NCBI GenBank assembly: GCA_965221365.1
Contig: OZ244884.1
Span: forward strand, 2,108,001 to 2,172,000
Direction: 5' to 3'
DNA: 64,000 nt
Origin: Bin75 sp965221365
Lineage (GTDB): Bacteria; Nitrospirota; Nitrospiria; Nitrospirales; UBA8639
Shown here: one piece after another, positions 9,411-18,192 of the stretch
Position numbering within the stretch: the first letter of the stretch is position 1
How the letters are laid out: each line of letters opens with the position of its first letter
Position numbers and translations under genes: made by a program
Notes under the pieces: generated by a model
The model's database searches: none
Seen by the model: the letters and a program-made list of their open reading frames with translations, nothing else
Told to the model about the DNA's origin: nothing

Positions 9411-9914
9411 TTATTTCACGCTCACCCGTACGGCATCCTTCTTGGGGCGTCCCTGTTTGGCACGAGTTCGGGCTCGAGTGTTTAACGTCGTGTCGTCAGT
9501 CAGATAGAAGAACTGGTCGTCCACCGACAGCTTGTCGGACCAGGCCCGGCAAGCGTCGCACATTCGGATTTTGCGTCGGTCGGGGCTCCAGAAGCGCTTT
9601 TCGCAATGACAGGCTTTGCCGCAGAGACAGTTGACCCATCCGGCATAGGGAGAAGGTTCGGGTTCTGGAATTTCCTGTTGATTCACCAGTTCCCGTGCTT
9701 TTTCAACGGCACGTGCCCAGGATCCCCAATGCCGAACGAAAAATTGAACAGAATAGGCTTTTTCTTCGGCGAGATCGTATTCCAACTGAGTCAGATGAGC
9801 CCGTCCTTCCTGGCCCATGAATCGCGCCAATTCTTGCAAGGCCTGGTGTCGTTTCCAAGCACTGAGTGGTTCCAACGATCCTCGGCCTCCACCCCCGCTT
9901 TTACTTTTCGCCAT
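9411..9914 (-). CDS. Small Cys-rich protein with HNH-associated-repeat-like segment
   Basis: A 167-residue protein with an excellent ribosome binding site (AAGGAG, 7 nt before the ATG). Residues ~38-77 resemble the homing-endonuclease-associated repeat: a polar helix, then FFVRHWGSWARAVEKAREL, where FGSW..A is the hallmark. A C-terminal zinc-binding-like cluster follows: C96-x-C98-x3-C102-x-C104 ... C119-x2-C122. The last 40 residues are basic (RARTRAKQGRPKKDAVR, with an AT-hook-like GRP core). This combination suggests DNA binding, but no nuclease motif is visible and I do not recognise the protein. The N-terminal KSKSGGGGRGS is low complexity. Confidence 0.7.
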   Translation of the reverse strand: MAKSKSGGGGRGSLEPLSAWKRHQALQELARFMGQEGRAHLTQLEYDLAEEKAYSVQFFVRHWGSWARAVEKARELVNQQEIPEPEPSPYAGWVNCLCGKACHCEKRFWSPDRRKIRMCDACRAWSDKLSVDDQFFYLTDDTTLNTRARTRAKQGRPKKDAVRVSVK

Positions 9915-10049
9915 GGTTCGACTCCTTACTATCCAACCGGTTTTCTCAAGAGCAGTCTTCCGGTTTCGAATCGCACGCCTGTTGCGTACTCCATATCTCT
10001 ACACGGTAAGCTGAGACCAGCAAGGCCCCGATGCGCTTGTCACATGTAC

Positions 10050-10084
10050 TTCTGTACTTCTCTAAGTCTCAAATTAGTACAGAA
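10050..10084. promoter_or_regulatory. Inverted repeat TTCTGTACT / AGTACAGAA
   Basis: Two perfect 9-nt arms (10050-10058 and 10076-10084) with a 17-nt spacer, lying 136-170 nt upstream of the minus-strand gene starting at 9914. Arm spacing fits a dimeric regulator site better than a hairpin, but no regulator can be named. Nothing else is seen in 9915-10332. Confidence 0.3.
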
Positions 10085-10332
10085 TACCATGTCTTACCGC
10101 ATAAGGCTAGGGAAAATCTGAAAAAAATCGAGAAAGTTGAACGCCGGAGGCCCGATTGACCGTGATGAGGAGCAGCCGGACGTGGCACGTCGGTTCAAAT
10201 GCCTGGTCGATCCTGTCCATCGTTGGGGGATGGCCACCTGCCGAGCATGGATGTATCCGCGGTCATGCGTCGGCATCGGGATAAAGGGAAAAATTTCTGC
10301 ATCCGAGTCGAGGAGGGTCTATACTCCGGTCC

Positions 10333-10758
10333 ATGTCTTCCGAGCACCAGACGGCCGAACGGAATCCATTGATTCCCATAGGGTGTGCGGTCCTGGCCGT
10401 TCTGATTGTTCCTCTGTGTATCTATTCAATCGGTCCCGAAGGCCCGATTCGGAAAAACCACGTCGTTTTTTCCACTGGACAACATCGGACGTCTTTCGTC
10501 GAGACAACCCGCTATCAAACCCTTGGATATCAGGGATCCTGTCTGCTCCAGGCTCGCGACCAGTTGCTGATTCTAGAAAGTGCAGAGGCTCGCGCGGATG
10601 GGACCTATCTTGCCCAAACGCTTGGCACAGGGAAACGAGGGTTCCCGGACTGTCCGACCCGGGCCCACGTGATCCTGTACGAACACCAGATCACCCTGAG
10701 ACCGGATACGTGGGGCGGGGTTCAGGATGCCCTGACCCGGTTGTTCTCATCGGATTAA
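10333..10758 (+). CDS. Small single-pass membrane protein, unknown
   Basis: A 141-residue protein with one hydrophobic helix at about residues 13-32 (IPIGCAVLAVLIVPLCIYSI) and a soluble C-terminal domain containing two Cys (in GSCLL and FPDCP) that could form a disulphide outside the cytoplasm. The domain looks mainly beta-stranded. A longer overlapping frame (10137-10799) has no protein-like composition and was rejected. The start is preceded by GAGGAGGGT at a rather long distance (~17 nt). I do not recognise the family. Confidence 0.6.
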   Translation: MSSEHQTAERNPLIPIGCAVLAVLIVPLCIYSIGPEGPIRKNHVVFSTGQHRTSFVETTRYQTLGYQGSCLLQARDQLLILESAEARADGTYLAQTLGTGKRGFPDCPTRAHVILYEHQITLRPDTWGGVQDALTRLFSSD

Positions 10759-10811
10759 CGCAGGAGCCTGCACTCGTGAACGGTCGTGAACTCGGGTGAT
10801 CTCCCTTTTCT

Positions 10812-11360
10812 TCAGTTTTTTAATCGAGCGGCGAATTGCTGGCGGAACTTTGCGAGTTTGGGCGCAATGAGGTAGGTGCAATAGGGTTGGCTGGGGTTGC
10901 GCGTGAAATACTCCTGATGATACGCCTCAGCCGCGTAAAACGTTTGCGCGGGCGTGACCTCCGTCACGATCGGGGCATCGAACGAGTTGTTCGTGGTCAG
11001 AGCCGCAATGAGGTCCTTGGCCGTAGCCGCTTGTTCGGGAGAATGATAGAAAATGACCGACCGATATTGCGGGCCTACGTCGTTGCCCTGGCGATTGAGT
11101 GTCGTGGGATCATGAACGGCAAAAAAGATTTCCAGGATTTCACGGTACGTCATCACCGCGGGATCAAACGTGACCTGGACGACTTCGGCATGGCCGCTCA
11201 TGCCGGTACAGACCGCTTCGTATGAAGGGTTGGGGTGCTGTCCTCCCATGTAGCCTGATTCCACCGATGACACGCCCCGCACGTGCTCGAACACGGCTTC
11301 AATGCACCAGAAGCATCCGCCCCCGAGGGTAGCCACGTCTTTTCCGTTCTTGGCCGTCAT
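10812..11360 (-). CDS. msrA: Peptide methionine (S)-S-oxide reductase
   Basis: A 182-residue MsrA, which repairs oxidised methionine (S-sulfoxide) in proteins using thioredoxin. The catalytic motif is GGGCFWC near the N-terminus (nucleophilic Cys in GCFW), with downstream family blocks SGYMGG, GHAEVVQV.FDP, FF..HDPTTLNRQGNDVG.QYRS and AE.YHQ.Y. The open frame extends 45 residues further upstream, but AGGAGG lies 5 nt before the ATG at 11360 and homology begins there, so this is the start. The length matches the family. It stands alone on the minus strand. Confidence 0.95.
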   Translation of the reverse strand: MTAKNGKDVATLGGGCFWCIEAVFEHVRGVSSVESGYMGGQHPNPSYEAVCTGMSGHAEVVQVTFDPAVMTYREILEIFFAVHDPTTLNRQGNDVGPQYRSVIFYHSPEQAATAKDLIAALTTNNSFDAPIVTEVTPAQTFYAAEAYHQEYFTRNPSQPYCTYLIAPKLAKFRQQFAARLKN

Positions 11361-11580
11361 GAGACCTCCTGTGTTTGCGGTTTTGGACACACGAGCTGCC
11401 ATTATACCGTCTCCCGACCATTCGATGCGACGGTTCCTGATCTTCGTCCGAATATTCCTGTAAAATACTCCTGCCCGGCCGTTTTCTTCTTGCACCGGCT
11501 CGCGTGTTTATTTACGTTACCGGCATGCTGGGAAAAGATCTCTCTGAGGGCTGGCCTGGGACTCCTGAAGCAGAAGCGAC

Positions 11581-14070
11581 ATGAATTCACTTTTTTTGCG
11601 ATTCTATACGGCGCTTGTGATTGATCGGCCGGTCGTGGCCTTGGGACTGGTGTGTGTCCTGGTGGCGTTTTTCGGGTTTCACGCACCGAAATTCAAGCTC
11701 GATGCATCCGCTGAATCGATTGTCCTGGAACACGACGAGGCGTTGAAATATTACCGAGCCAGCCGCGACGTTTATGGGTCTGATGACTTTCTCATTGTGA
11801 CCTATACGCCTCATGAAGATGTGTTCTCTCCAGTGGCGCTGGCACGTCTGCAAACGCTTCGCGATGAATTGGCCGGAATCGATTCGGTCCGGAGTGTCCT
11901 CTCTATTTTGGATGTGCCGCTTGTGAATAGCCCTCGAGTCTCCATTGCCGACTTGAGAAATGGGGAGGGGATCCGAACGCTGGAGACTCCGGGTGTTGAC
12001 ATGGAACTCGCCAGAAAGGAATTTCTGGAAAGCCCCATCTATCGAGACAATCTTCTGAGCCAGGATGGCCGTACGACGGCCCTGCAGATCATTTTCAAGG
12101 AAGACGAGACCTATCGCGCGCTACTGAACGAACGAAACCGGTTGGGAGAAAAGAAAGCCGAGTCGGGACTCACGCCAGAAGAAGCCTCGACCCTGGAAGC
12201 GGTCGAGCGAACCTTTTACGACCATCATACCCGCGTGGTCGAAGCCGAACGGAGGGACATCGCAAGCATCCGTGGGATTCTCGACAAGTATCGTGCCCAT
12301 GCTCAACTGTACCTGGGTGGGACGCGTATGGTCGTCGCCGACATGATCGGGTTTATCGAGCACGACCTCGCCACATTCGGCGTCGGCATTCTCGTGTTCC
12401 TGATCGCGGCCCTGGTCTACTTTTTCCGTGCGCTGCGCTGGGTGCTGTTGCCCATGTCCTGCTGCGTGATTTCCGTGGTTGTGATGGTGGGCTATCTGGG
12501 CTTTGCCGATTGGCGGGTCACGGTCATTTCTTCCAATTTTGTTTCCCTGTTACTCATCATCACCATGTCCTTGACCATCCACCTCATCGTGCGATACCGG
12601 ATTCTCAATGAACAGGTCCCGCAGACGGACCAGAAAACGTTGGTCTTGTCCACGGTGAGGGAAATGGCAGAACCCTGTTTGTATACTGCCGTGACGACGA
12701 TCGTGGCGTTCTGTTCCCTGATCGTCAGCGACATTCGGCCGGTCGTGGACTTTGGCTGGATCATGACGATCGGCATCGCCTTTGCGTTCGTGCTGAATTT
12801 CATCTATTTCCCGGCGGTACTGGCGTTGCTCAAGCCGGAGAAGGCCGTTGCACGCGCGGATGCCACGCGGACGTTTACCATGGCGGTCGCCAGTGTGACG
12901 CTCAGGTATGCCAAGCCGATTGTGGTGGCTTGTGTGGCATTGGCCGTCCTGGGTGGATTGGGAATCGGACAATTGGAGGTGGAAAACCGGTTCATCGATC
13001 ATTTCAAAAGCACGACGGAAATTTACCGCGGCATGGAATTGATCGATACGAAATTGGGGGGGACGATTCCACTGGACTTCGTGCTCGACGCCGATGAAAC
13101 GGTGGCGGCTTCCCTCGAAGAGACGGATGACCCATTCGCTGATCCGTTTGATCAGGAAGAGGGGGCGACCGACGACGTGTCCTATTGGTTCAATGGCGAT
13201 CGGTTAACGCAGATCGAAGCGATTCACGATTATTTCGAATCGTTGCCGGAAGTGGGCAAGGTCTTGTCTCTCGCTACGGGCATGAAGATGTTCAAGCAGT
13301 TGAATGACGGCCTGATGCCGGAGGATTATGAACTGGCGTTGCTCAGAAAGTACGTGCCCGATGACGTCAAGAAGGCGCTGATCGATCCGTATCTGGCTTC
13401 CGATGATAGCCAGACGCGTCTGACCATGCGGCTGATCGAATCCTCGCCGACCCTCAAACGAAAAGAATTGATCGAGCGGCTGCGTACCTACCTGGTCGAG
13501 GAGATGGGCGTGGCCGAGACGGCCGTGCATCCCACGGGCATGGCGGTTCTCTACAGTCGTCTGCTGCACAGTCTCTATCGGTCTCAGATCCTGACGATGG
13601 GCATGGTCTTTGTGAGCATTCTGCTGATGTTCATCGTGCTCTTTCGCAAGATCTCATTGGCGATTCTGGCGATTTTACCGAACCTGTTGGCGGCCTGTGC
13701 GGTGCTGGGCCTCATGGGTTGGTGGGGGATTCCCCTGGACATCATGACGATTACGATTGCGGCGATTACGGTGGGCATCGCCGTGGACCACGCCATCCAC
13801 TATATTCACCGGTTTCAGGTGGAATTCGTGAAACACCGCACGTATCGGGAAACCATTCTGGCGTGTCATGGCAGCATCGGTCGTGCCATTTATTATACGG
13901 CTCTCACGATTACGGTGGGATTCAGCATTCTGGCCTTTTCCAATTTCATCCCTACCATCTACTTCGGGTTGCTGACCGGCTTTGCCATGATGGTGGCCCT
14001 CATGAGCAATCTCACCCTGTTGGCCGCGTTGCTCATGTTCGTGAAACCACTGGGTCCGGAATCCACGTAA
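11581..14070 (+). CDS. RND superfamily exporter (MMPL/HAE3 type)
   Basis: An 829-residue inner-membrane protein with the RND/MMPL two-fold architecture. One TM helix sits at residues 15-35, a periplasmic loop runs to ~residue 255, and a cluster of five TMs follows at about 260-425. The second half repeats this: a TM near 437-460, a loop (13000-13560), and a final five-TM cluster. The proton-relay-type segment of the first cluster contains polar residues in helices, and the second cluster has GIAVDHAIHYIHRF, the sterol-sensing/RND helix-4 signature. HAE3-type proteins move lipids, hopanoids or hydrophobic compounds using proton motive force. No membrane-fusion partner gene is adjacent. An acidic insert (EETDDPFADPFDQEE) is unusual. 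Substrate unknown. Confidence 0.85.
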   Translation: MNSLFLRFYTALVIDRPVVALGLVCVLVAFFGFHAPKFKLDASAESIVLEHDEALKYYRASRDVYGSDDFLIVTYTPHEDVFSPVALARLQTLRDELAGIDSVRSVLSILDVPLVNSPRVSIADLRNGEGIRTLETPGVDMELARKEFLESPIYRDNLLSQDGRTTALQIIFKEDETYRALLNERNRLGEKKAESGLTPEEASTLEAVERTFYDHHTRVVEAERRDIASIRGILDKYRAHAQLYLGGTRMVVADMIGFIEHDLATFGVGILVFLIAALVYFFRALRWVLLPMSCCVISVVVMVGYLGFADWRVTVISSNFVSLLLIITMSLTIHLIVRYRILNEQVPQTDQKTLVLSTVREMAEPCLYTAVTTIVAFCSLIVSDIRPVVDFGWIMTIGIAFAFVLNFIYFPAVLALLKPEKAVARADATRTFTMAVASVTLRYAKPIVVACVALAVLGGLGIGQLEVENRFIDHFKSTTEIYRGMELIDTKLGGTIPLDFVLDADETVAASLEETDDPFADPFDQEEGATDDVSYWFNGDRLTQIEAIHDYFESLPEVGKVLSLATGMKMFKQLNDGLMPEDYELALLRKYVPDDVKKALIDPYLASDDSQTRLTMRLIESSPTLKRKELIERLRTYLVEEMGVAETAVHPTGMAVLYSRLLHSLYRSQILTMGMVFVSILLMFIVLFRKISLAILAILPNLLAACAVLGLMGWWGIPLDIMTITIAAITVGIAVDHAIHYIHRFQVEFVKHRTYRETILACHGSIGRAIYYTALTITVGFSILAFSNFIPTIYFGLLTGFAMMVALMSNLTLLAALLMFVKPLGPEST

Positions 14071-14149
14071 AGGCACGGAGCGTCGCCAGACCGGGGATGG
14101 TCAATCATCTTCGCGCAAAGGACTGGGGCCGTCTTCGGCTTCCCGCTGT

Positions 14150-14440
14150 CATGCCGGGGGCCATGACCTCTTCATACCGAGTCCCCTGTTTGTCATGCCG
14201 GACCCCGATCCAGCATCCAGGAAAACCAAAGGCACCATCCGTCATGCCGGGCTTGACCCGGCATCCAGAAGACTGAAAGAAAAGACTCTGGATTCCCGCC
14301 CCCGATTAAGGATGTCGAGGGCAGGCTTTTCGCGGGAATGACGATTGTGGGCGTGCTCGGGAATGACGGAGAGAGACTCCCCACCTCATGCCGGGCTTGG
14401 TCCGGCAGTCTTTTTTGTCGAGGCAGGGGCACCTTCTCAA
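14150..14440. repeat. Modular palindromic repeat block B
   Basis: Contains right-type modules (CATGCCGGACCCC.., CATGCCGGGCTTGACCCGG) and a composite module CTCTGGATTCCCGCCCCCG ... GTCGAGGGCAGGCTTTTCGC near 14281-14340. That composite recurs almost unchanged at ~42914 and ~61637. It fills the gap between the convergent RND and methyltransferase genes. Confidence 0.8.
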
Positions 14441-14479
14441 CGAGGGATCGGACACATGTCCCCCTCGTTCCGCAGATGG

Positions 14480-15496
14480 CTAGGCCGATTTCTGCGTGAT
14501 GATCACGTGTTCCTTGGAGTTGGGCGCCGCATGCATCTCACTGCGTCCGAATCCGGCGTTGCGAAACATGGCGTCCCATTCCTTGAACGTGTACGCGTCA
14601 CCCGCCGGGGTGGCGGCGAGCATGACCAGGGCAAAGTCTGCGGATTCCGGGCTGATACGATCATCATTCGGGACGAACTCCAACGTGATCACCCGTCCGT
14701 TCGACGTCAGGGAGGCGTGGACTTTTCGGAGAAAGGCCTCGCATTCCGACGGAGCAAAATGGTGCAGGAAGTTGGTCAGAAGGACAAGGTCATACCCTTC
14801 GCCAAAGTCGACGTCAAAGGCACTGCCGGGGATGGTGCGATAACGGTCTCCCAACGACGCGGCGTTCGCGTTTTCCTGCGCCACGGTCAGGACGTTGGGC
14901 CAGTCGACAGCGATGATTTCCGCCGTGGGAAACCGCTTTGCGATTTCCACGCCGAAGATTCCATGGCCGGCTGCCACGTCCAGGACCTTGCGGACCGTCC
15001 CACCCGTTGACAGAAGATGCTCGGCGATCCAGTTGGCCGGTCCGATCATCATGGGAACCATGGCACGGGCAAAGGTCACCCACTCGGGATGTTCCTCGGC
15101 CGTGGTCCCCTTGTCATCCAACGCCGTCCCGCCCTTTCGAACCGCTTCGGTGAGCAGGCGAAGACCATCATACAGAGGAGGCGCAAGAAGAAACTCCAGC
15201 GTCCCCCCTACGTAGGCTGGGGAGGTCTTGACCAGAAACACGTCCGAATCCCGGGTGAGGGCATACGTATTTCCCGATTTCGTGAGAAAGCCGAGCATCG
15301 TCAGATAGTCGGCCAGCATGCGGATGCCTCGCTCCGAGGCTCCGCACTGCTTTGCCAGAGAAGCAGTGGTCTGATGGCCTTCCTTGATGGCCGTGAAGAT
15401 AGCCAGATCGACGGCAGCCTTGATGGTTGCGGTCCGTTGAATGCCAAAAGCCGTGTCAAAAAACAACTGAGGAGAAGGTGAGCCAGCAGATGTCAT
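14480..15496 (-). CDS. SAM-dependent O-methyltransferase (dimerising, acetylserotonin-type)
   Basis: A 338-residue class I methyltransferase. Residues ~10-100 form a winged-helix dimerisation domain (AFGIQRTATIKAAVDLAIF, then CGASERGIRMLADYLTMLGFL) as in Methyltransf_2 proteins. The SAM-binding motif I is VLDVAAGHGIFGVEIAKRFP, followed by an acidic residue in AVDWP and a motif IV region YDLVLLTNFLHHF. The ATG at 15496 is preceded by AAGAGGAAG; an upstream ATG at 15547 lacks one. Such enzymes methylate hydroxyl groups of small aromatic or polyketide compounds; no biosynthetic neighbours indicate the substrate. Monocistronic and convergent with the RND gene across a repeat block. Confidence 0.85.
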   Translation of the reverse strand: MTSAGSPSPQLFFDTAFGIQRTATIKAAVDLAIFTAIKEGHQTTASLAKQCGASERGIRMLADYLTMLGFLTKSGNTYALTRDSDVFLVKTSPAYVGGTLEFLLAPPLYDGLRLLTEAVRKGGTALDDKGTTAEEHPEWVTFARAMVPMMIGPANWIAEHLLSTGGTVRKVLDVAAGHGIFGVEIAKRFPTAEIIAVDWPNVLTVAQENANAASLGDRYRTIPGSAFDVDFGEGYDLVLLTNFLHHFAPSECEAFLRKVHASLTSNGRVITLEFVPNDDRISPESADFALVMLAATPAGDAYTFKEWDAMFRNAGFGRSEMHAAPNSKEHVIITQKSA

Positions 15497-15826
15497 GGTC
15501 TTCCTCTTTTCGAATTTGGATGGTGAAAAAACTGCATGAACGGCCATGCCGTGACCAACGTGCAGAAGCCGCGCGAGGCCCGACTACGGCGTGATGCGCA
15601 ATTGTGAAAATCGTGAAATTCAGGTACAACTTCGCGGGAAGTGTAGCACGTTCTCCAATCAATTTCGCAAGCTCGGTTGCATGACAGGATTGGAAAGAGC
15701 CGGTCGAATGTGTCGAGCCCGGACTATTCGTCATCGGGGTGGGCACCCCGGCGGCAGCTTCAGAACCCGTTCGATCGATATCCTGAAACGGGATGGGTCT
15801 TGCCTTCATTCAGGAGGGAATGCTCG

Positions 15827-16720
15827 ATGACGTTTTCACGGGCCAGGCTATTTGGTGCGATGTTGATGATCGGGATTGTCTCGATCATCGCGCCAAGCAT
15901 GGCGAGCGCGGAGACTGGGCGGTCAGGATGGTACGTCGGCGGTGGAATCGGAGCAAATTGGACTTCCCGTATGGAGCAGGTGGGCTGGAACCGGGAAACG
16001 TACTGTTACCCTGATGCGTGTGATCAGCCGGGTTTGAGCAAGGACATCCAAGGGGTTTCCATCCCGGGATACCGCTGGATGTATGATCTTGACGTGGAGG
16101 CCGGATCTGCATTTGAAATTTCAGTGGGCCGCATGTTCAACCGTTGGCGCCTGGAAATTTCCGCTGCACAGCGGACAAACGACGTTGAACAGCAGTTTCG
16201 CGGGATCACCTACCTGGACGGAACGTCTCCCATCCATCCTTCTCAAGGCAATAGGGTGACGTCCAATTCCATGGCCAGGATCGATGATCTCACGACGCGC
16301 GTTCTTTCGTTGAACGCGTATTATGATTTCACGAACGTGTTCGCCAGGATAACGCCGTATCTGGGCGTTGGGCTGGGGGTCGCGTTTGTCGAGATATCCG
16401 GCCTGCATTTTTCCACTGATTATCAGGATTTGTCCGATCCTTCGAGAGATCTGTCATTTTACAACAGCAGGCAGGATGTCGATCTGTCCGATACCGTCTT
16501 CATGGGGAACGTCTACGCCGGTACGGATTACAGCTTGACCGACGAGACCTTGTTGGGGGTGAAGCTGACGTATTCCATGATGGATGACGTGGACGCCACG
16601 GGCCGTTACTCGACTCATCCGGCGCATCGAGAAGATCCCGGGTTTATCAACCACAATACGTTCAGTGGGCCGCGGCAATTTTCCGTCATGTTCACGATGA
16701 AATACCTGTTGAGCGACTGA
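15827..16720 (+). CDS. Outer-membrane beta-barrel protein
   Basis: A 297-residue protein. Although the frame is open further upstream, AGGAGGG lies 8 nt before the ATG at 15827 and a signal peptide follows (basic FSRARLF, hydrophobic core, cleavage after MASA). The mature chain starts GRSGWYVGGGIGANW, typical of OmpA/OmpW-type 8-stranded barrels (OMP_b-brl). It continues with alternating strands such as LSLNAYYDF, ITPYLGVGLGVAFV and VYAGTDYSLTDETLLGVKLTYSMM. It ends in FTMKYLLSD rather than in Phe. Two Cys (ETYCYPDACDQ) close to the first loop probably form a disulphide. Function unknown. Confidence 0.8.
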   Translation: MTFSRARLFGAMLMIGIVSIIAPSMASAETGRSGWYVGGGIGANWTSRMEQVGWNRETYCYPDACDQPGLSKDIQGVSIPGYRWMYDLDVEAGSAFEISVGRMFNRWRLEISAAQRTNDVEQQFRGITYLDGTSPIHPSQGNRVTSNSMARIDDLTTRVLSLNAYYDFTNVFARITPYLGVGLGVAFVEISGLHFSTDYQDLSDPSRDLSFYNSRQDVDLSDTVFMGNVYAGTDYSLTDETLLGVKLTYSMMDDVDATGRYSTHPAHREDPGFINHNTFSGPRQFSVMFTMKYLLSD

Positions 16721-16833
16721 AGCCCCCATCCTTGGCCAGGCCACACCACACCACGCGACACTCTCGCACGGCGTGGCAGACTTGGTTTCCGTTTGTTGCC
16801 GGGGAATGGCCTGTCACAAGAGTGGCTTGATCG

Positions 16834-17622
16834 TCAGGAAGTGGATTCCAGTTCGCCGAGCGCTTTCAACAGATCCGGATGCTGGAGTCGGTATCTGAAA
16901 TCGGACAGGATTTTTCGAGACGACAGGCGTTTTCCTGGTTCATGGGCGGTGGTTTCCGGTGGCACCGCGACGTGAAAGCGTTCCGCGGCAAAGCGACAGA
17001 TCTCCGACCAACGTCGTGGTTGGCCGTCACTGACGATATACATGGATCCGGGCGAGGCACGTTGCAGAGCAAGCAGGCACAGTTCCGCCACGTCTTCGAC
17101 GTGGATGAGATTCACGTATTTCCTCGAATTGTGGATTCTGCCTCTTCGAATCCAGTCGAAGACGTGGCGCCCCGGCCCATAGAGCCCGCATAATCTCAGA
17201 ATCGTCGCCCCGAACCTGCTGCGCAAACGTTCTTCACTGGCCACCCGTGGGATGGAAAAGTCGAGCGGCGCCCGTTCGTCTATGACGTCGGGAAGGCCCG
17301 TTGGAAAGGCCGACGTGCTGCCCAGGATGAGCAAACGGCTGTTCCGTTCACTTGCGTGTTGCGCAAAGTCCTGAGCCATCTCTTCAGGAAGAGCCGGAAA
17401 ACACCAGACAATATCCGACTCCGGGGGCACGTGTGCCCACGTCTCGGGTCGCGCAAGATCAAAGAGGATGCGGTGATCGGGGTGGGCAAACGAGAGATGA
17501 TCCGATGGGGACCGACTCGTGGCCAGTGCCGGACGATGCCGTTGCCTGGCGGCGTGGTAGATGAATCGTCCGGTATATCCGGCCCCCAGGATTACGAGAG
17601 GGGAAATAGGCCGCGACGGCAT
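16834..17622 (-). CDS. NAD(P)-dependent epimerase/dehydratase-like (SDR) protein
   Basis: A 262-residue Rossmann-fold protein of the atypical short-chain dehydrogenase group (YeeZ-like). The nucleotide-binding motif near the N-terminus is VILGAGYTGRF. SDR-like segments follow: ILGSTSAFP, TILRLCGLYGPGRH and YVNLIHVEDVAELCLLAL. The usual YxxxK catalytic pair is not seen in its normal place, so it may bind a nucleotide sugar or act on a non-standard substrate. The gene runs on the minus strand, about 100 nt downstream of the next gene, and could belong with the 17720-19011 group. Confidence 0.78.
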   Translation of the reverse strand: MPSRPISPLVILGAGYTGRFIYHAARQRHRPALATSRSPSDHLSFAHPDHRILFDLARPETWAHVPPESDIVWCFPALPEEMAQDFAQHASERNSRLLILGSTSAFPTGLPDVIDERAPLDFSIPRVASEERLRSRFGATILRLCGLYGPGRHVFDWIRRGRIHNSRKYVNLIHVEDVAELCLLALQRASPGSMYIVSDGQPRRWSEICRFAAERFHVAVPPETTAHEPGKRLSSRKILSDFRYRLQHPDLLKALGELESTS

Positions 17623-17719
17623 GGGTTCGGTTCTTCAGGAAAAGCAGGTGGCGTCACGGCCGGGCTGCTGAGACTCGGTCCAAGGGATCTTCATGGTCCG
17701 GGAGGCTGTGCGACTCCGG

Positions 17720-18190
17720 TCAGCCTTTGCTCAGGATCGATGCCACGACGAGAATCGTCATGGTCGTGATGACGGCCACGTAGACGGTCACGCTTCGATC
17801 ATTTAACCACGTCGTTTGCCAATCTTCGGGATACAGGGATTTTCCCATCAGATAGAGGCCTTCTTCGTACAGTCCGAGCACCTGTTCAATTTCGATCAGG
17901 GTTTGTTTGGCCATGCGGTGGCGGTCGCGTTGCTGCACAATCAGGTAGACGAACAATGCCGAGAACAGCATGGTACCGGTAATGGCAAAGATCTTGATGG
18001 TGGGATGAGCGGGATGGGGAGGAGAGAGTGCGAGAATCGTGATGAGGAGCAGGACTAAAAAAGCGCTGCCGAAGGCCGTCAGGCGCATCATCTGTTCCCG
18101 GCGTCGGAAGACTTCTTCCTTGTACCAGGGATAGAGAACCCGCAGGATTGCAAGCTGTTCTTCGCTTAACGCGACCGTGGGCCTGTTCAT
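17720..18190 (-). CDS. Integral membrane protein, unknown
   Basis: A 156-residue protein with three hydrophobic helices: LTAFGSAFLVLLLITILAL, IFAITGTMLFSALFVYLIV and a C-terminal VYVAVITTMTILVVASIL. An amphipathic N-terminus (LSEEQLAILRVLYPWYKEEVFRRREQ) precedes them. The ATG at 18190 sits 2 nt after the TGA of the upstream hydrolase gene (18193-18195), so translation is probably coupled; a TTG at 18196 is the alternative start. I do not recognise the family. Confidence 0.72.
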   Translation of the reverse strand: MNRPTVALSEEQLAILRVLYPWYKEEVFRRREQMMRLTAFGSAFLVLLLITILALSPPHPAHPTIKIFAITGTMLFSALFVYLIVQQRDRHRMAKQTLIEIEQVLGLYEEGLYLMGKSLYPEDWQTTWLNDRSVTVYVAVITTMTILVVASILSKG

Positions 18191-18192
18191 GA

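Noticed and set aside
10137..10799. 220-residue plus-strand frame overlapping the small membrane protein
   Set aside because: Arg/Pro/Ser-rich low-information sequence; the alternative frame has a clear membrane helix.
15591..15826. Upstream extension of the beta-barrel gene (start at 15677)
   Set aside because: The extension has no signal peptide and lacks a ribosome site; AGGAGGG plus signal peptide supports 15827.
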